Positions 54,943 through 64,000 of a stretch of 64,000 bases of DNA are shown here, piece by piece. Positions within the stretch are counted from its first letter, which is position 1, and the number at the start of each line of letters is the position of its first letter. The notes below the pieces were generated by a model that worked only from the letters and a program-made list of their open reading frames with translations, did not search any database and was not told the origin of the DNA. The translations under genes were made by a program, and so were the position numbers. Source of the stretch: Bin80 sp965220365 (lineage in GTDB: Bacteria; Bacteroidota; Rhodothermia; Rhodothermales; Bin80); contig OZ244823.1 in NCBI GenBank assembly GCA_965220365.1, positions 2,046,001-2,110,000 on the forward strand, given 5' to 3'.

Positions 54943-56826
54943 ATGCAAGGTAACGGATTCAAGGTAGGTGCAGTCATTTTCTTTTTGTCACTTTCTGCCT
55001 GGTACTTATTCCCATCCTTACAGGGACTTTCCCTGAATAACCGATTGGAGGGGATGGATCAGGAAGAGAGAGTTGATTATGAGCGTGAAAATTATTCCAG
55101 GATTGAGTCAATCAAGGAAAAGTCTCTTAATCTTGGGTTGGATCTCCAGGGGGGGATGCATACCACCATGGAGGTTGGACTCAGGGAGTTGCTCGTCCAA
55201 TTGGCAGGAGAACGCAGGGATGAAATGTTTGATCAGGTTCTCGCAGCGGCAGCTGCGCGTGCTGAAACAGAAGGCCTCTCGCTGATTGATGCGTTTGTAG
55301 AGGAGTTTGAAAATCGTGATCCTGATGCCAGCCTGTCACGCTACTTTCGTAGTGAAGAGATCACCCGACGTTCCAGTAACGCAGAGGTGACCGATTATTT
55401 ACGTACGCAACGTATGGATGCGATTGAGCGTGCCGTACAGGTCATTCGTAACCGTGTAGACCGGTATGGAGTCACGGAACCCTCGATTCAGACACAAGGC
55501 AATCAAAGGATCGTGGTTGAGCTCCCCGGCGTTGATGACCCTGAGCGTGTGCGCCGTCTGCTCAAGGGGACGGCAAGGCTGGAATTTCGGCTTATGGCGG
55601 ATCCAGGAGAATTGAATTCGTCCTTGCAACGGATCATCAGTTATCATGAGGTAGATGTGGCAGCGGAGGCAGATTCTGTAGAAACCCCTTCGGCAGAGGA
55701 TACCTCCGAGGAAGCAGACACCTCCTTTGATGTCAGTCAGTTACTTGCGGAAACGGAAGGTCTGGACGATGTGGGGAATCCGCTTTTGGATGTTCTGATT
55801 CCGGCTGGCCAAGGTACCGTAGTCTTCGGGGAAGTATCGGTGCAGGATACTGCTATCTTCAACTCGTTGATGGCAGATCCAGAAGTGCAGGCAATGCTTC
55901 CGCGCGATATAGAATTGCTTTATGACGCGAATCCCAGTGGCACAGGTGGGGCAGAGTATTATCCGGTATTGGCAGTCAATATGAATGCCGAATTGACGGG
56001 AGATGTAATTACGGATGCCAGGGCCGACTTTGACCAGACCACGAACCAACCGCTCGTTGATATGGAGATGAACTCCGAAGGGGCTCGGGTATGGTCTCGT
56101 CTGACGGGTGCCAATGTGGGTAAGAATGTGGCCATCGTTCTTGACGGTGTCGTATACTCGTACCCAACGGTCATTGGCCAGATCAGTGGTGGACGATCCC
56201 AGATCACGGGATTGGCTTCACAGGAGGAAGCCGACGATATTGTAACGGTACTCAAGAGTGGAGCACTTCCCGCACCTGTGGAGATTGTTGAAGAGCGAAC
56301 GGTCGGCCCAAGCCTGGGCGTTGTCGCCCGAAAATCTGGGTTCACGTCGCTTATGGTTGGCCTCTCTATTGTGGCTCTATTTATGATTATCTATTATCGG
56401 GGAGGGGGGATGGTTGCTGACCTCGCGTTGATTATCAACATCGTCTTTATTCTGGGCATTCTAGCGGGATTCAACGCAACATTGACCTTGCCTGGTATTG
56501 CGGGGATCGTTCTTACGATCGGTATGGCAGTTGATGCGAATGTGCTGATCTTCGAGCGTGTACGTGAAGAGCAAGCTACCGGGAAAACGCTGAAAGCGTC
56601 CATTGACGGCGGTTATGGTAAAGCGCTCAGCGCGATTGTGGATGCGAATATTACGACCTTTTTTGTGGGCCTCATTCTCTACTCATTCGGGGTTGGTCCA
56701 ATTCAGGGTTTTGCCGTGACTCTGATGGCAGGCATTTTGGCATCGCTCTTTAGCGCAATTGTGTTTACCCGCATCATCTTTGATTATGTAGTGATTGGCC
56801 GCCGTGGAGCTGTCAGCTTCGGCTGA
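54943..56826 (+). CDS. secD: Protein translocase subunit SecD
   Basis: Membrane protein that pulls exported proteins across the inner membrane with SecYEG. The 627-residue protein has an N-terminal membrane segment, the LGLDLQGGMHTTMEV motif, a large periplasmic domain containing an acidic insert (SAEDTSEEADTSFD) and the five-segment SecD/SecF membrane core with GMAVDANVLIFERVREE. SecF follows after 33 bases. Length is close to the usual 600. Confidence 0.95.
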   Translation: MQGNGFKVGAVIFFLSLSAWYLFPSLQGLSLNNRLEGMDQEERVDYERENYSRIESIKEKSLNLGLDLQGGMHTTMEVGLRELLVQLAGERRDEMFDQVLAAAAARAETEGLSLIDAFVEEFENRDPDASLSRYFRSEEITRRSSNAEVTDYLRTQRMDAIERAVQVIRNRVDRYGVTEPSIQTQGNQRIVVELPGVDDPERVRRLLKGTARLEFRLMADPGELNSSLQRIISYHEVDVAAEADSVETPSAEDTSEEADTSFDVSQLLAETEGLDDVGNPLLDVLIPAGQGTVVFGEVSVQDTAIFNSLMADPEVQAMLPRDIELLYDANPSGTGGAEYYPVLAVNMNAELTGDVITDARADFDQTTNQPLVDMEMNSEGARVWSRLTGANVGKNVAIVLDGVVYSYPTVIGQISGGRSQITGLASQEEADDIVTVLKSGALPAPVEIVEERTVGPSLGVVARKSGFTSLMVGLSIVALFMIIYYRGGGMVADLALIINIVFILGILAGFNATLTLPGIAGIVLTIGMAVDANVLIFERVREEQATGKTLKASIDGGYGKALSAIVDANITTFFVGLILYSFGVGPIQGFAVTLMAGILASLFSAIVFTRIIFDYVVIGRRGAVSFG

Positions 56827-56859
56827 TCAGCGTAGCACAATCGAACCGAGATATCCATT

Positions 56860-57801
56860 ATGCGCATTTTTGAGAATACGAATTATAATTTAGTTGGAAG
56901 CAGGAAAAGGGGCTATATACTCAGTGGCATTCTTATTCTTCTCAGCATCGGAGCAATCCTTACTCGTGGATTGGAGGTTGGGATAGATTTCAGAGGGGGG
57001 ATGGAGTTTGTTGTTGAGAGTGATGAGGTACTGGGAGTAGCCGACGTACGTACTGCCTTAACATCGGTGCTCGAAACCTCGCCGGAAGTCAAAACCTACA
57101 GTGATGTGGGAGCGGGTGGACAGGATGCCCTTCTGATTCGAACCGCATCTGAAGGAGAGACGACGGAAGTCCAGTTACTGATCATTCAAGGCATTTCAGA
57201 CGCATTTCCAGATAGCAATCCGAGAGTCATCAAGACGGATATTGTGGGCCCCCGGTTTGCTGAAGATTTGAAGCGGGGTTCATTTTATGCGGTTTTGGGG
57301 TCGCTTTTGGTCATTTTTCTCTACGTGATGCTTCGCTTTGAGTGGAGATTCGGACTCGGAGCTGTTGCAGCTCTTTTCCATGATGTCTTGATTACACTGG
57401 GGGTATTCTCGCTACTTCAGGGAATTATGCCTTTCTCTATGCAGATTGATCAGGCAATCATAGCAGCGTTTCTTACGATTGTGGGTTACTCTTTAAATGA
57501 TACAGTGGTTATCTTTGATCGTATTCGTGAGTACACGAACCTGTTTAAGACAGAGCCATACAAAACCGTCGTCAACCGATCGGTGAATACGACCCTGAGT
57601 CGTACCTTCGTTACTTCGGGAACGACCTTGCTGGTTGTTGCGACATTGTTTATGTTTGGGGGAGAGGTTTTGCGTGGGTTTTCATTTGCACTTATTATAG
57701 GTATCATTATCGGGACATATTCGTCCGTTTTCGTAGCCACTCCCGTAGTGGTTGAATTGTATCATCGGTCTGGTTTGGCCAAGAAAGCCGGCCGCCGTTA
57801 A
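56860..57801 (+). CDS. secF: Protein translocase subunit SecF
   Basis: Partner of SecD. The 313-residue protein has the N-terminal membrane segment, GIDFRGGMEFVV, the periplasmic domain and the membrane core with IVGYSLNDTVVIFDRIREY. Normal length. A STAS-domain gene follows 12 bases later. Confidence 0.95.
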   Translation: MRIFENTNYNLVGSRKRGYILSGILILLSIGAILTRGLEVGIDFRGGMEFVVESDEVLGVADVRTALTSVLETSPEVKTYSDVGAGGQDALLIRTASEGETTEVQLLIIQGISDAFPDSNPRVIKTDIVGPRFAEDLKRGSFYAVLGSLLVIFLYVMLRFEWRFGLGAVAALFHDVLITLGVFSLLQGIMPFSMQIDQAIIAAFLTIVGYSLNDTVVIFDRIREYTNLFKTEPYKTVVNRSVNTTLSRTFVTSGTTLLVVATLFMFGGEVLRGFSFALIIGIIIGTYSSVFVATPVVVELYHRSGLAKKAGRR

Positions 57802-57813
57802 TCCTTTGCAAGC

Positions 57814-58158
57814 ATGAGTTTTTCAGTCGATGAAGTTTATAACGCAGTAGTCATTACTCTCAAAGGGAATGTTATGGGAGGCCCGATGGGAGCAAAACTC
57901 CAGGACACGCTTGGCAGCCTGAAAGAACAGGATAAATTAAATGTGGTTGTGGATTTGGCCAAGGTCAAATTCATGAATTCAAGTGGTCTTGGGATGCTGA
58001 TCAGTGCCATGACCACGATGCGGAATGCTGGCGGTGATGTACGTCTCGCGAACCCGGCTGCAAAAATCAGATCCCTCCTGGTGGTAACCAAGTTGGTTAC
58101 AGTGTTCGAACACTTCGACTCGGTTCAAGAAGCAGCGGAGAGCTACAAGACCTCCTAA
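57814..58158 (+). CDS. STAS-domain protein (anti-sigma-factor antagonist-like)
   Basis: A 114-residue single STAS domain. The phosphorylation-type Ser is in VKFMNSSGLGMLISAM. Such proteins act as switches that bind an anti-sigma kinase in general stress regulation. No kinase or phosphatase partner of that type is adjacent, although a histidine kinase lies 1.4 kb downstream. Partner unknown. Confidence 0.85.
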   Translation: MSFSVDEVYNAVVITLKGNVMGGPMGAKLQDTLGSLKEQDKLNVVVDLAKVKFMNSSGLGMLISAMTTMRNAGGDVRLANPAAKIRSLLVVTKLVTVFEHFDSVQEAAESYKTS

Positions 58159-58245
58159 ACCACAACCTTTCCTACATATCCCCATAGCAGTTCTTATATC
58201 CAAAGGACTGTTCTATGCAGCGATATGTCTTGCAATGATTCCCTG

Positions 58246-59514
58246 ATGGCAGTAACGGTTGTGGTAGGTAGTCAGTGGGGTGACGAGGGAAAGGGGAAAG
58301 TTGTGGACCTGCTCGCGTCCCAGTTTGATATCGTTGCACGCTATCAGGGTGGTGCCAATGCCGGACATACGATAAAGTGGGGTGACAAGACGCATGTCCT
58401 CCATCTCTTGCCGAGTGGTGTATTTGCATCTGGTGTGCATTGCCTTATCGGTAATGGGGTGGTTATTGATCCGAAGGCGTTGGTTTCTGAGATTCAGAAT
58501 GTTCAGGAGTTAGGGTATGATTTAAAGGGACGGTTGTGGATTTCCGGGAATGCACACTGTATTTTACCGTATCACTGGGTGCTGGAGAACGTTCGGTCTG
58601 CAGATCGAATTGGAACAACGAAACGAGGGATTGGGCCGGCATATACGGATAAAGTCGCGCGGACGGGGATTCGGATTGCGGAGCTGGTTGATGTGGATGT
58701 GTTTTCGAAGCGCGTGCGGACCGAAGTGGAGCAAAAGAATTTGATCCTCCGTGGCAGCTATGGTGAACAAGGCTTGGATGCAGAAGAGGTTATTGCAGAA
58801 TACATAGATTGCGCACATACCCTTGCAGAGTATGTTACAGATACTGCTCATTTTCTGCATGAAGCGCTTGATGATGGGAAGAAGATCCTCGCTGAAGGGG
58901 CACAGGGATGCCTTCTGGACATTGATTTCGGCACCTACCCTTACGTAACCTCCAGCACGCCAACTGCCGGTGGTGTCTGTACCGGTCTCGGAGTACCTCC
59001 CACTGCAATCACTCGGACCATCGGAATCAGTAAAGCATATTGTACGCGGGTAGGACATGGTCCATTTCCAACAGAATTAACAGATGCCACGGGGGCGCAT
59101 CTTCAGGAGATCGGCGGTGAATTCGGCGCAACAACCGGCAGACCACGCAGATGTGGGTGGCTGGATTTGGTTGCACTTCGCTATAGCTGTCGGCTCAACG
59201 GATTTGCAGAACTGGCCCTCACGAAATTGGATGTTTTGTCTGGCCTGGAAACTGTGAAGGTATGTGTTGAATACGAGCAGGGGGGTGCTACGGATTCTCG
59301 CTTCATCAACGATGCCCAAGCTCTAGCCACGGTTACCCCTCGGTACGAAGTGATGCAGGGATGGAAGGAGGATATACGTGGATGCCGTGATTTTGACGAA
59401 TTGCCCAGAGCAGCGAAGGACTTAATTCGTCGGATACAATCCTTTACGGGTATACCTGTTACGATGATTTCCACGGGCCCAAAGCGTTCTCAGACGATTC
59501 TGATGGGCTGCTGA
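58246..59514 (+). CDS. purA: Adenylosuccinate synthetase
   Basis: Makes adenylosuccinate from IMP and aspartate. The 422-residue protein starts MAVTVVVGSQWGDEGKGK with the phosphate loop, and has GTTKRGIGPAYTDK and TDVLSGLETVKVC-like LDVLSGLETVKVC. ATG 58246 matches the family start; an ATG at 58225 in frame would add seven residues. Confidence 0.95.
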   Translation: MAVTVVVGSQWGDEGKGKVVDLLASQFDIVARYQGGANAGHTIKWGDKTHVLHLLPSGVFASGVHCLIGNGVVIDPKALVSEIQNVQELGYDLKGRLWISGNAHCILPYHWVLENVRSADRIGTTKRGIGPAYTDKVARTGIRIAELVDVDVFSKRVRTEVEQKNLILRGSYGEQGLDAEEVIAEYIDCAHTLAEYVTDTAHFLHEALDDGKKILAEGAQGCLLDIDFGTYPYVTSSTPTAGGVCTGLGVPPTAITRTIGISKAYCTRVGHGPFPTELTDATGAHLQEIGGEFGATTGRPRRCGWLDLVALRYSCRLNGFAELALTKLDVLSGLETVKVCVEYEQGGATDSRFINDAQALATVTPRYEVMQGWKEDIRGCRDFDELPRAAKDLIRRIQSFTGIPVTMISTGPKRSQTILMGC

Positions 59515-59546
59515 CAAGCCCTTTTCACTTGCAGATCACTTAGTCC

Positions 59547-60842
59547 ATGTTTGCCTTTATCGCGAAGCGTAAGCTCAAGCTTTTGCTCAGCGTGTTTGCT
59601 ATGTGCATTGCACTGGCATCACTCTTGTACACCAGTAATCTCGTTCGACACTTGCAGGAGCGCGAGCGTACGAGCGTTACAATATGGGCTGCTGCCATTG
59701 AACAGGTTACACTTGCGGCAGCGCAAAATCCTTACGAAGACGATTTTCGTGTTATTGCCGACAAGTTGGATCCAGATGATCCAATGACTCAGCGACACCG
59801 GGCGGCGTTAGCATGGGGAAGCAGGTTACCTCATGGGGATCACATTGACTTTTTTTTTGATATTATTTCCGATCCCCCTGATGTACCTGCAGCGATTGTT
59901 GACGAGGCGGGAAATCCAATTCGATGGCAGCATCTCGGTGTCCCGGAGGACGGTGAGTCAACGCCGGAAGATTCGCTTGAGATCATGCGGCGCATTGCCC
60001 AAATGGACCGAAATGTCATTCCGATTACAATTGAGTTCCCACAGGACTCGCTTACCCCGGCACTAATTCAGCGAGTGCATTATGGGGAAAGCTCCATCAT
60101 CCGGGATTTGCGAATTTATCCCTACCTGCAGCTCACATTTGTGGCATTATTTATAGCATTTGGCTATCTCGGTTTTTCATATGCACGCAGGAGCGAACAA
60201 AGTAACCTATGGGTCGGGATGGCTCGTGAAGCCGCCCATCAGTTGGGAACGCCAATCTCAAGCCTGATGGGCTGGATTGAGGTGATGCGTACGAATCCCC
60301 AAGCAGATCACGATACCCTGAAAGAAGTGGATGCAGATGTTCAGCGTCTCGGCTTGGTTGCAAATCGGTTCAATGACATTGGCTCGGTGCCGAAGCTTGA
60401 AGCTCAGCCGCTAGCGCCAGTTGTAGATGCAACGGCGAACTATATTCGCAGGCGGTTTCCTCGTCGCGGCATGGCACTTACCGTTGATGTCCCTGCAGAA
60501 TTACAAGCTTCGATCAACGTGGAATTGTTTGCATGGGTGATTGAAAACTTACTCAAGAATGCGATGGACGCCATTGAAAATGATACGGGACGAATTCAAA
60601 TCAATTCGGGCAAGGAGAAAGGCCGTGTCTATATTGATGTGAGTGATAATGGCAAGGGGATTGACCGTAGCGACTGGTCAACTATCTTCAAGCCGGGGTA
60701 CAGTACAAAGACGCGGGGATGGGGCTTGGGGCTTAGCTTAGCCAAACGTATTGTTGTAGACTACCACGGCGGCATGCTGACATTGACGCATTCGGTTGTT
60801 GGTCAAGGTTCAACGTTTCGGATTCTGCTTCCGCAGTCGTGA
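59547..60842 (+). CDS. Sensor histidine kinase, orphan
   Basis: A 431-residue kinase with two membrane segments (about residues 10-30 and 190-210) bounding a periplasmic sensor part. The phospho-acceptor is H231 in AREAAHQLGTPISSL; the ATPase has NLLKNAMDAI, DNGKGI and GWGLGLSLAKRI. No response regulator gene is adjacent, so the partner is elsewhere. A run of nine T at 59850-59858 lies in the sensor part (encoding FFF) in an intact frame. Confidence 0.9.
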   Translation: MFAFIAKRKLKLLLSVFAMCIALASLLYTSNLVRHLQERERTSVTIWAAAIEQVTLAAAQNPYEDDFRVIADKLDPDDPMTQRHRAALAWGSRLPHGDHIDFFFDIISDPPDVPAAIVDEAGNPIRWQHLGVPEDGESTPEDSLEIMRRIAQMDRNVIPITIEFPQDSLTPALIQRVHYGESSIIRDLRIYPYLQLTFVALFIAFGYLGFSYARRSEQSNLWVGMAREAAHQLGTPISSLMGWIEVMRTNPQADHDTLKEVDADVQRLGLVANRFNDIGSVPKLEAQPLAPVVDATANYIRRRFPRRGMALTVDVPAELQASINVELFAWVIENLLKNAMDAIENDTGRIQINSGKEKGRVYIDVSDNGKGIDRSDWSTIFKPGYSTKTRGWGLGLSLAKRIVVDYHGGMLTLTHSVVGQGSTFRILLPQS

Positions 60843-61034
60843 TACGGGCGGTTCCCCGCAATCCCCGTCACTGTGACACAAGTACACAATCTTTCTGACC
60901 TATTTGAACTGTCTGACGGGGAATGCCATTTTCGGGTTCAGTGATAAGGGGAAGTATTGTTTCTTTTAAACCCGTGCAAAAGGGTTTGAATCTTGGGCGG
61001 GGTATTTTGAGTGTATCGTGATATTGGTCGTGAA
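60843..61034. other. Gap between convergent genes
   Basis: The only structure seen is a weak 6-bp hairpin, AAACCC 60968-60973 with GGGTTT 60982-60987, which might terminate either of the convergent genes but lacks a clear T tail. Nothing else is visible. Confidence 0.35.
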
Positions 61035-61838
61035 CTATGCCACGGAGCTACCAAACACGATATTGATGGGGGTTCCTCTTTGAATATGAAGGAGGGTTGC
61101 GGCACTGCCTTGATTTACGGCAACCTCAAGTAGGTCAGTACTCCCGAACAACATCAAGGTCTCTCCCACAGGCACATCGCTATAGGTGTGATGAATGTTG
61201 CGAATGATTCCACTTCCGGCATAGCCCGTTACATCTCTCCCTTCGGAACGTTTTTCGAAAAGGGCACGGGAAATATTCGTGATGCAGTTGCCAAAGTGGT
61301 CAACATAGACGACCCAGCCTCGAATGCCTTCTTCATCATCAATTGGCAACGCCCAGTGAAGTGGCTCCAAGTGCGAGGCAGGAGAGCCTAAATCTTCAAG
61401 TGGAACCCCACTGGCCAATCTTGCAGCCGCAGGCGCAAAGAGATCTCTACCGTGAAAGGTAGAAGAGAGCGATTGATCCTTACTCACCTTCAGTTCGACC
61501 ATTTGATCGGGTGTCTCCGTTTCCAGGAGGAGTGCGAACAATCCGTTGTCCGGGCCGACAAAATAATGGTCATTATGCCTCAATGCGACAGCACGACGCT
61601 TAGATCCAACGCCGGGGTCTACGACAATCAGATGGACGGTTCCCGGATGAAAGTATTGCAGGGACTGCTGCATCACAAATGCCGCCGCCATGACATCAAA
61701 GACTTGAACTTCATGGGTAATATCAACCAACGTCAAATTTGGGTTGATGCCGAGCATCATGCCCTTCATGGCGCCGACATAACCTTCGCGAGTGCCAAAA
61801 TCTGTCGTCAGAGTTACAATAGGAGTATGGCGATCCAT
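61035..61838 (-). CDS. SAM hydroxide adenosyltransferase (SAM hydrolase, DUF62 family)
   Basis: A 267-residue enzyme that cleaves S-adenosylmethionine to adenosine and methionine. Family motifs: TLTTDFGTREGYVGAMKG at the start, VVDPGVGSKRRAVAL and FVGPDNGLFAL. It begins 3 bases after the TonB-receptor stop on the minus strand, so the pair is probably one operon. In other genomes this family is often next to cobalamin or metal transport genes. Confidence 0.88.
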   Translation of the reverse strand: MDRHTPIVTLTTDFGTREGYVGAMKGMMLGINPNLTLVDITHEVQVFDVMAAAFVMQQSLQYFHPGTVHLIVVDPGVGSKRRAVALRHNDHYFVGPDNGLFALLLETETPDQMVELKVSKDQSLSSTFHGRDLFAPAAARLASGVPLEDLGSPASHLEPLHWALPIDDEEGIRGWVVYVDHFGNCITNISRALFEKRSEGRDVTGYAGSGIIRNIHHTYSDVPVGETLMLFGSTDLLEVAVNQGSAATLLHIQRGTPINIVFGSSVA

Positions 61839-61841
61839 GAG

Positions 61842-63836
61842 TCAGAGACTGATTCCGATACCTCCTTGAATGGAGCGGCCCTCGGCCGGCTCAAAGTAGC
61901 GTCCCCCAAAGGCATTCACAACCAGTGAACGTACATATTGGCTATCCAGAATGTTTTGAATTCGAACAAATGGATGTAGTGTAATTCGTCCCACATCCCA
62001 GTCCGAGTGGGCAAGGTACACATCTAGGACCGTAAAGCCATCAGATTTGGCGGAGTTTGCATTGTTCCCCCACATTTCTGATGCAGATTCAAGAACAACC
62101 TGTGCACTCCATCCCTTGGAAGTCGAACCGTGTAGCGATAGATGAAATTGATGGGCAGGTACTCCTGGGATTTCAAGACCGTTCCCGGGATCATTGAGGA
62201 AGATGAAAGATCCGTAACTGTAGGTCATTTGGGCATGAAGGGGAGAGCCGACAGGCCATTCGAGCGCAAGTTCAGCACCATTATGGCGATTTTTTCCGCC
62301 GTTACTGTACCAGGTGCGTCTATCTTCTCCTTGCTGAGGTAGAAGTCGATCATTTATGCGCAGAGAGAAGAGTGCAAAGTCCAGTTTTAATTTCAAGTCA
62401 TCGAGTTGGCCACGCAGACCAGCTTCCATTCCTCTGGTTTGTTGTGGATCAAGATCTGAATTGAATCCACCCATACCAGAAGGGCTATTGATGAGTTCTG
62501 TAGTTGTCGGGGTTTCGAAAGCAGTGCTCCAGTTGGCATACCATGTTAGGGAGGCAGTACGATAAGATAGTCCCAGTGATGGGCTCAGTGCAGTAAAGTT
62601 ACGACTGCCACTTTGGTCTCCATTTGTATGCAGATGATCCATCATCTCAAATTGCAGTCGATCAAGTCGCACTCCAGCAGATACTCCAATCTGAGATGAG
62701 AGTTGTGTACTCAGGCCCGCAAACACGGCAAGGCTGCCAACATTCTCCTGTTGGTCAAGGAGGGTACGATCCCCCTGACGGCCTGCATCGTTATTGAATC
62801 GAAGACGGTCATCTCGTAATTGTCGTAAATCAATACCGGTAGTGAATCCGGTTGCACTTCCAATATCCGTCTGGAATTGAGCATAGAGACCACCTGCAAT
62901 ACGCTCCAATTCACTCCACGCGAAGGTAAGCGGGTTCTCAAGAGATCTTCGTATTCCGTAAACGGTCGCAGACAAATTCCCCAAGTCCATTTGTGTATGC
63001 AGTGTTACACCGCCCTGTAGATGGGTGCTGGCTTTGCCTGCCGCTGTAGCTACGTATCTGGAATCTGCCTGCCTTGGGTCGAGGGATAATTGCTCAAGCG
63101 TGAGGGAACCGGGAGATAAAACATCCTGGATTGCGGCATTGAGCGTCACCATGAGGATTGTTTTGGGACTGGGGTTTGTTCGGGTGCTTAGGCCTGCGCG
63201 AAAAAAATCTCCCTTGCTATGTGCTCGATATCCACCTTTTTCTACCAGTGAGGCATATGCCTGTATCTGATGAGGACCAAGTTTCAGGCCTGTACTGGCC
63301 AGCAGATGGTTAAGGTCATAACTCCCTCTCATATATCGGAGTCGTAGAGGGGAAGGGTTTTGAGTACTGGTAAGATGCAGAACCCCTCCACTGGCATTCC
63401 CCCAAAAAAGAGAACTGGGGCCTCTAAGCAGTTCAGAAGACCCAATAAATACCGGGTCAACGACATCCAGCATACTTTGACCATCTGGCATAGTGAGGGG
63501 GATCCCGTTCAGAAATGCCTGCAGCCCACGGACTCCAAATGCGGCACGGTATCCCATTCCTCGAATGAGGATACGCTCGCCAAGAGCAAAATGACCCCGC
63601 TCGCTGATTTGTATTCCGGGTATCCCTCTCAGTGCACGCTGCAGTGATAAACCGGGCTCGGAGGCAACCATATCGTGTTGTTGAACATAGATGCTGCGAG
63701 TGGCCGTAGCATACGTTTCCAGATGCCGCGTCGCTTGGACCGTCATCGTGGGTAAATACACCGTAGAATCCTGTGCCGGGCTCAGATGGACAAGGAATAC
63801 AAAGCCGCATACAAAGAAGATAGAACGGATATTCAT
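61842..63836 (-). CDS. TonB-dependent outer membrane receptor
   Basis: A 664-residue receptor. A signal peptide is followed by the plug domain (SLQRALRGIPGIQISERG, ILIRGMGYRAAFGVRGLQAFLNGIPLTMPDGQS and RGPSSLFWGNASGG) and a 22-strand-type barrel ending near FEPAEGRSIQGGIGISL. The size fits siderophore or cobalamin receptors. It has no N-terminal carboxypeptidase-like domain as in SusC. The substrate is unknown; with SAM hydrolase after it and B12-dependent mutase elsewhere in the window, cobalamin is one guess. Confidence 0.9.
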   Translation of the reverse strand: MNIRSIFFVCGFVFLVHLSPAQDSTVYLPTMTVQATRHLETYATATRSIYVQQHDMVASEPGLSLQRALRGIPGIQISERGHFALGERILIRGMGYRAAFGVRGLQAFLNGIPLTMPDGQSMLDVVDPVFIGSSELLRGPSSLFWGNASGGVLHLTSTQNPSPLRLRYMRGSYDLNHLLASTGLKLGPHQIQAYASLVEKGGYRAHSKGDFFRAGLSTRTNPSPKTILMVTLNAAIQDVLSPGSLTLEQLSLDPRQADSRYVATAAGKASTHLQGGVTLHTQMDLGNLSATVYGIRRSLENPLTFAWSELERIAGGLYAQFQTDIGSATGFTTGIDLRQLRDDRLRFNNDAGRQGDRTLLDQQENVGSLAVFAGLSTQLSSQIGVSAGVRLDRLQFEMMDHLHTNGDQSGSRNFTALSPSLGLSYRTASLTWYANWSTAFETPTTTELINSPSGMGGFNSDLDPQQTRGMEAGLRGQLDDLKLKLDFALFSLRINDRLLPQQGEDRRTWYSNGGKNRHNGAELALEWPVGSPLHAQMTYSYGSFIFLNDPGNGLEIPGVPAHQFHLSLHGSTSKGWSAQVVLESASEMWGNNANSAKSDGFTVLDVYLAHSDWDVGRITLHPFVRIQNILDSQYVRSLVVNAFGGRYFEPAEGRSIQGGIGISL

Positions 63837-64000
63837 AGCTTGGAGAAGTTGCTAGGTAGTGGTACTAAGAGGTTATCACTGAGAATCTGGGCATACTGAA
63901 GAAATTAAACGAAGCTTTACCGATGGTCAATGTTAATTCTGTAAATTAGGGCATAGAGAATCTGTAAGATCCTTTCTATCTTGCCAGGTGTGGTGTTTTT

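Noticed and set aside
1..64000. CRISPR arrays, tRNA and rRNA genes
   Set aside because: Looked for repeated spacers and for conserved tRNA and rRNA sequences in all gaps; none seen by eye.

Overview
The window looks like a chromosomal segment from a Gram-negative bacterium of the Bacteroidota/Rhodothermota side of the tree. This is inferred from gene content: a TonB-dependent receptor, a GWxTD-domain secreted protein, lipoprotein beta-propellers paired with small Cys-rich peptides (an arrangement known from Bacteroidota NVEALA loci), a paired small and large methylmalonyl-CoA mutase with MeaB, and very few recognisable Shine-Dalgarno sequences. No rRNA, tRNA or CRISPR array was seen.

Region by region. 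1-8650 is accessory. It starts with the 3' end of a decayed ISL3 element, followed by three related cassettes, each made of a conserved non-coding leader, a small Cys-rich membrane or exported peptide gene, and a six-bladed-propeller-type lipoprotein gene. An intact IS66-family element (8-bp target duplication) sits inside the second leader. A thioredoxin-fold-like membrane protein lies between cassettes 2 and 3. The peptide gene of cassette 3 is decayed.

8651-24770 is mostly housekeeping: gltX, an ACT-domain protein, glnS with a YqeY-type tail, meaB-mutB-mutA and a TrmH-type methyltransferase on the minus strand, then cmk, rpsA, an ALDH7-type dehydrogenase, an aminotransferase and a small membrane protein on the plus strand. 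24788-29321 is a type III restriction-modification locus. Its mod gene is split by a frameshift at a run of nine G, so it may be phase-variable. prfB follows, with its programmed +1 frameshift intact, then nadB.

32379-43143 is the conserved translation/RNA cluster rimP-nusA-infB-rbfA-truB-ribF-rpsO-pnp-peptidase M16. 43225-46508 is a second accessory island: a PIN-type toxin gene with a stop at codon 4, an IS630 transposase, a lone TnpB with intact catalytic residues, and a small unannotated ORF that may be the separated antitoxin. 46776-63836 returns to core functions: GWxTD protein, epimerase, scpA-scpB, a pseudouridine synthase, guaB, an oxidoreductase, secD-secF, a STAS protein, purA, a histidine kinase, and a TonB receptor followed by a SAM hydrolase.

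The most notable points are the G9 tract in mod, the triplicated peptide/propeller cassettes with an eight-cysteine pattern, and the possible toxin-antitoxin pair split by transposons.
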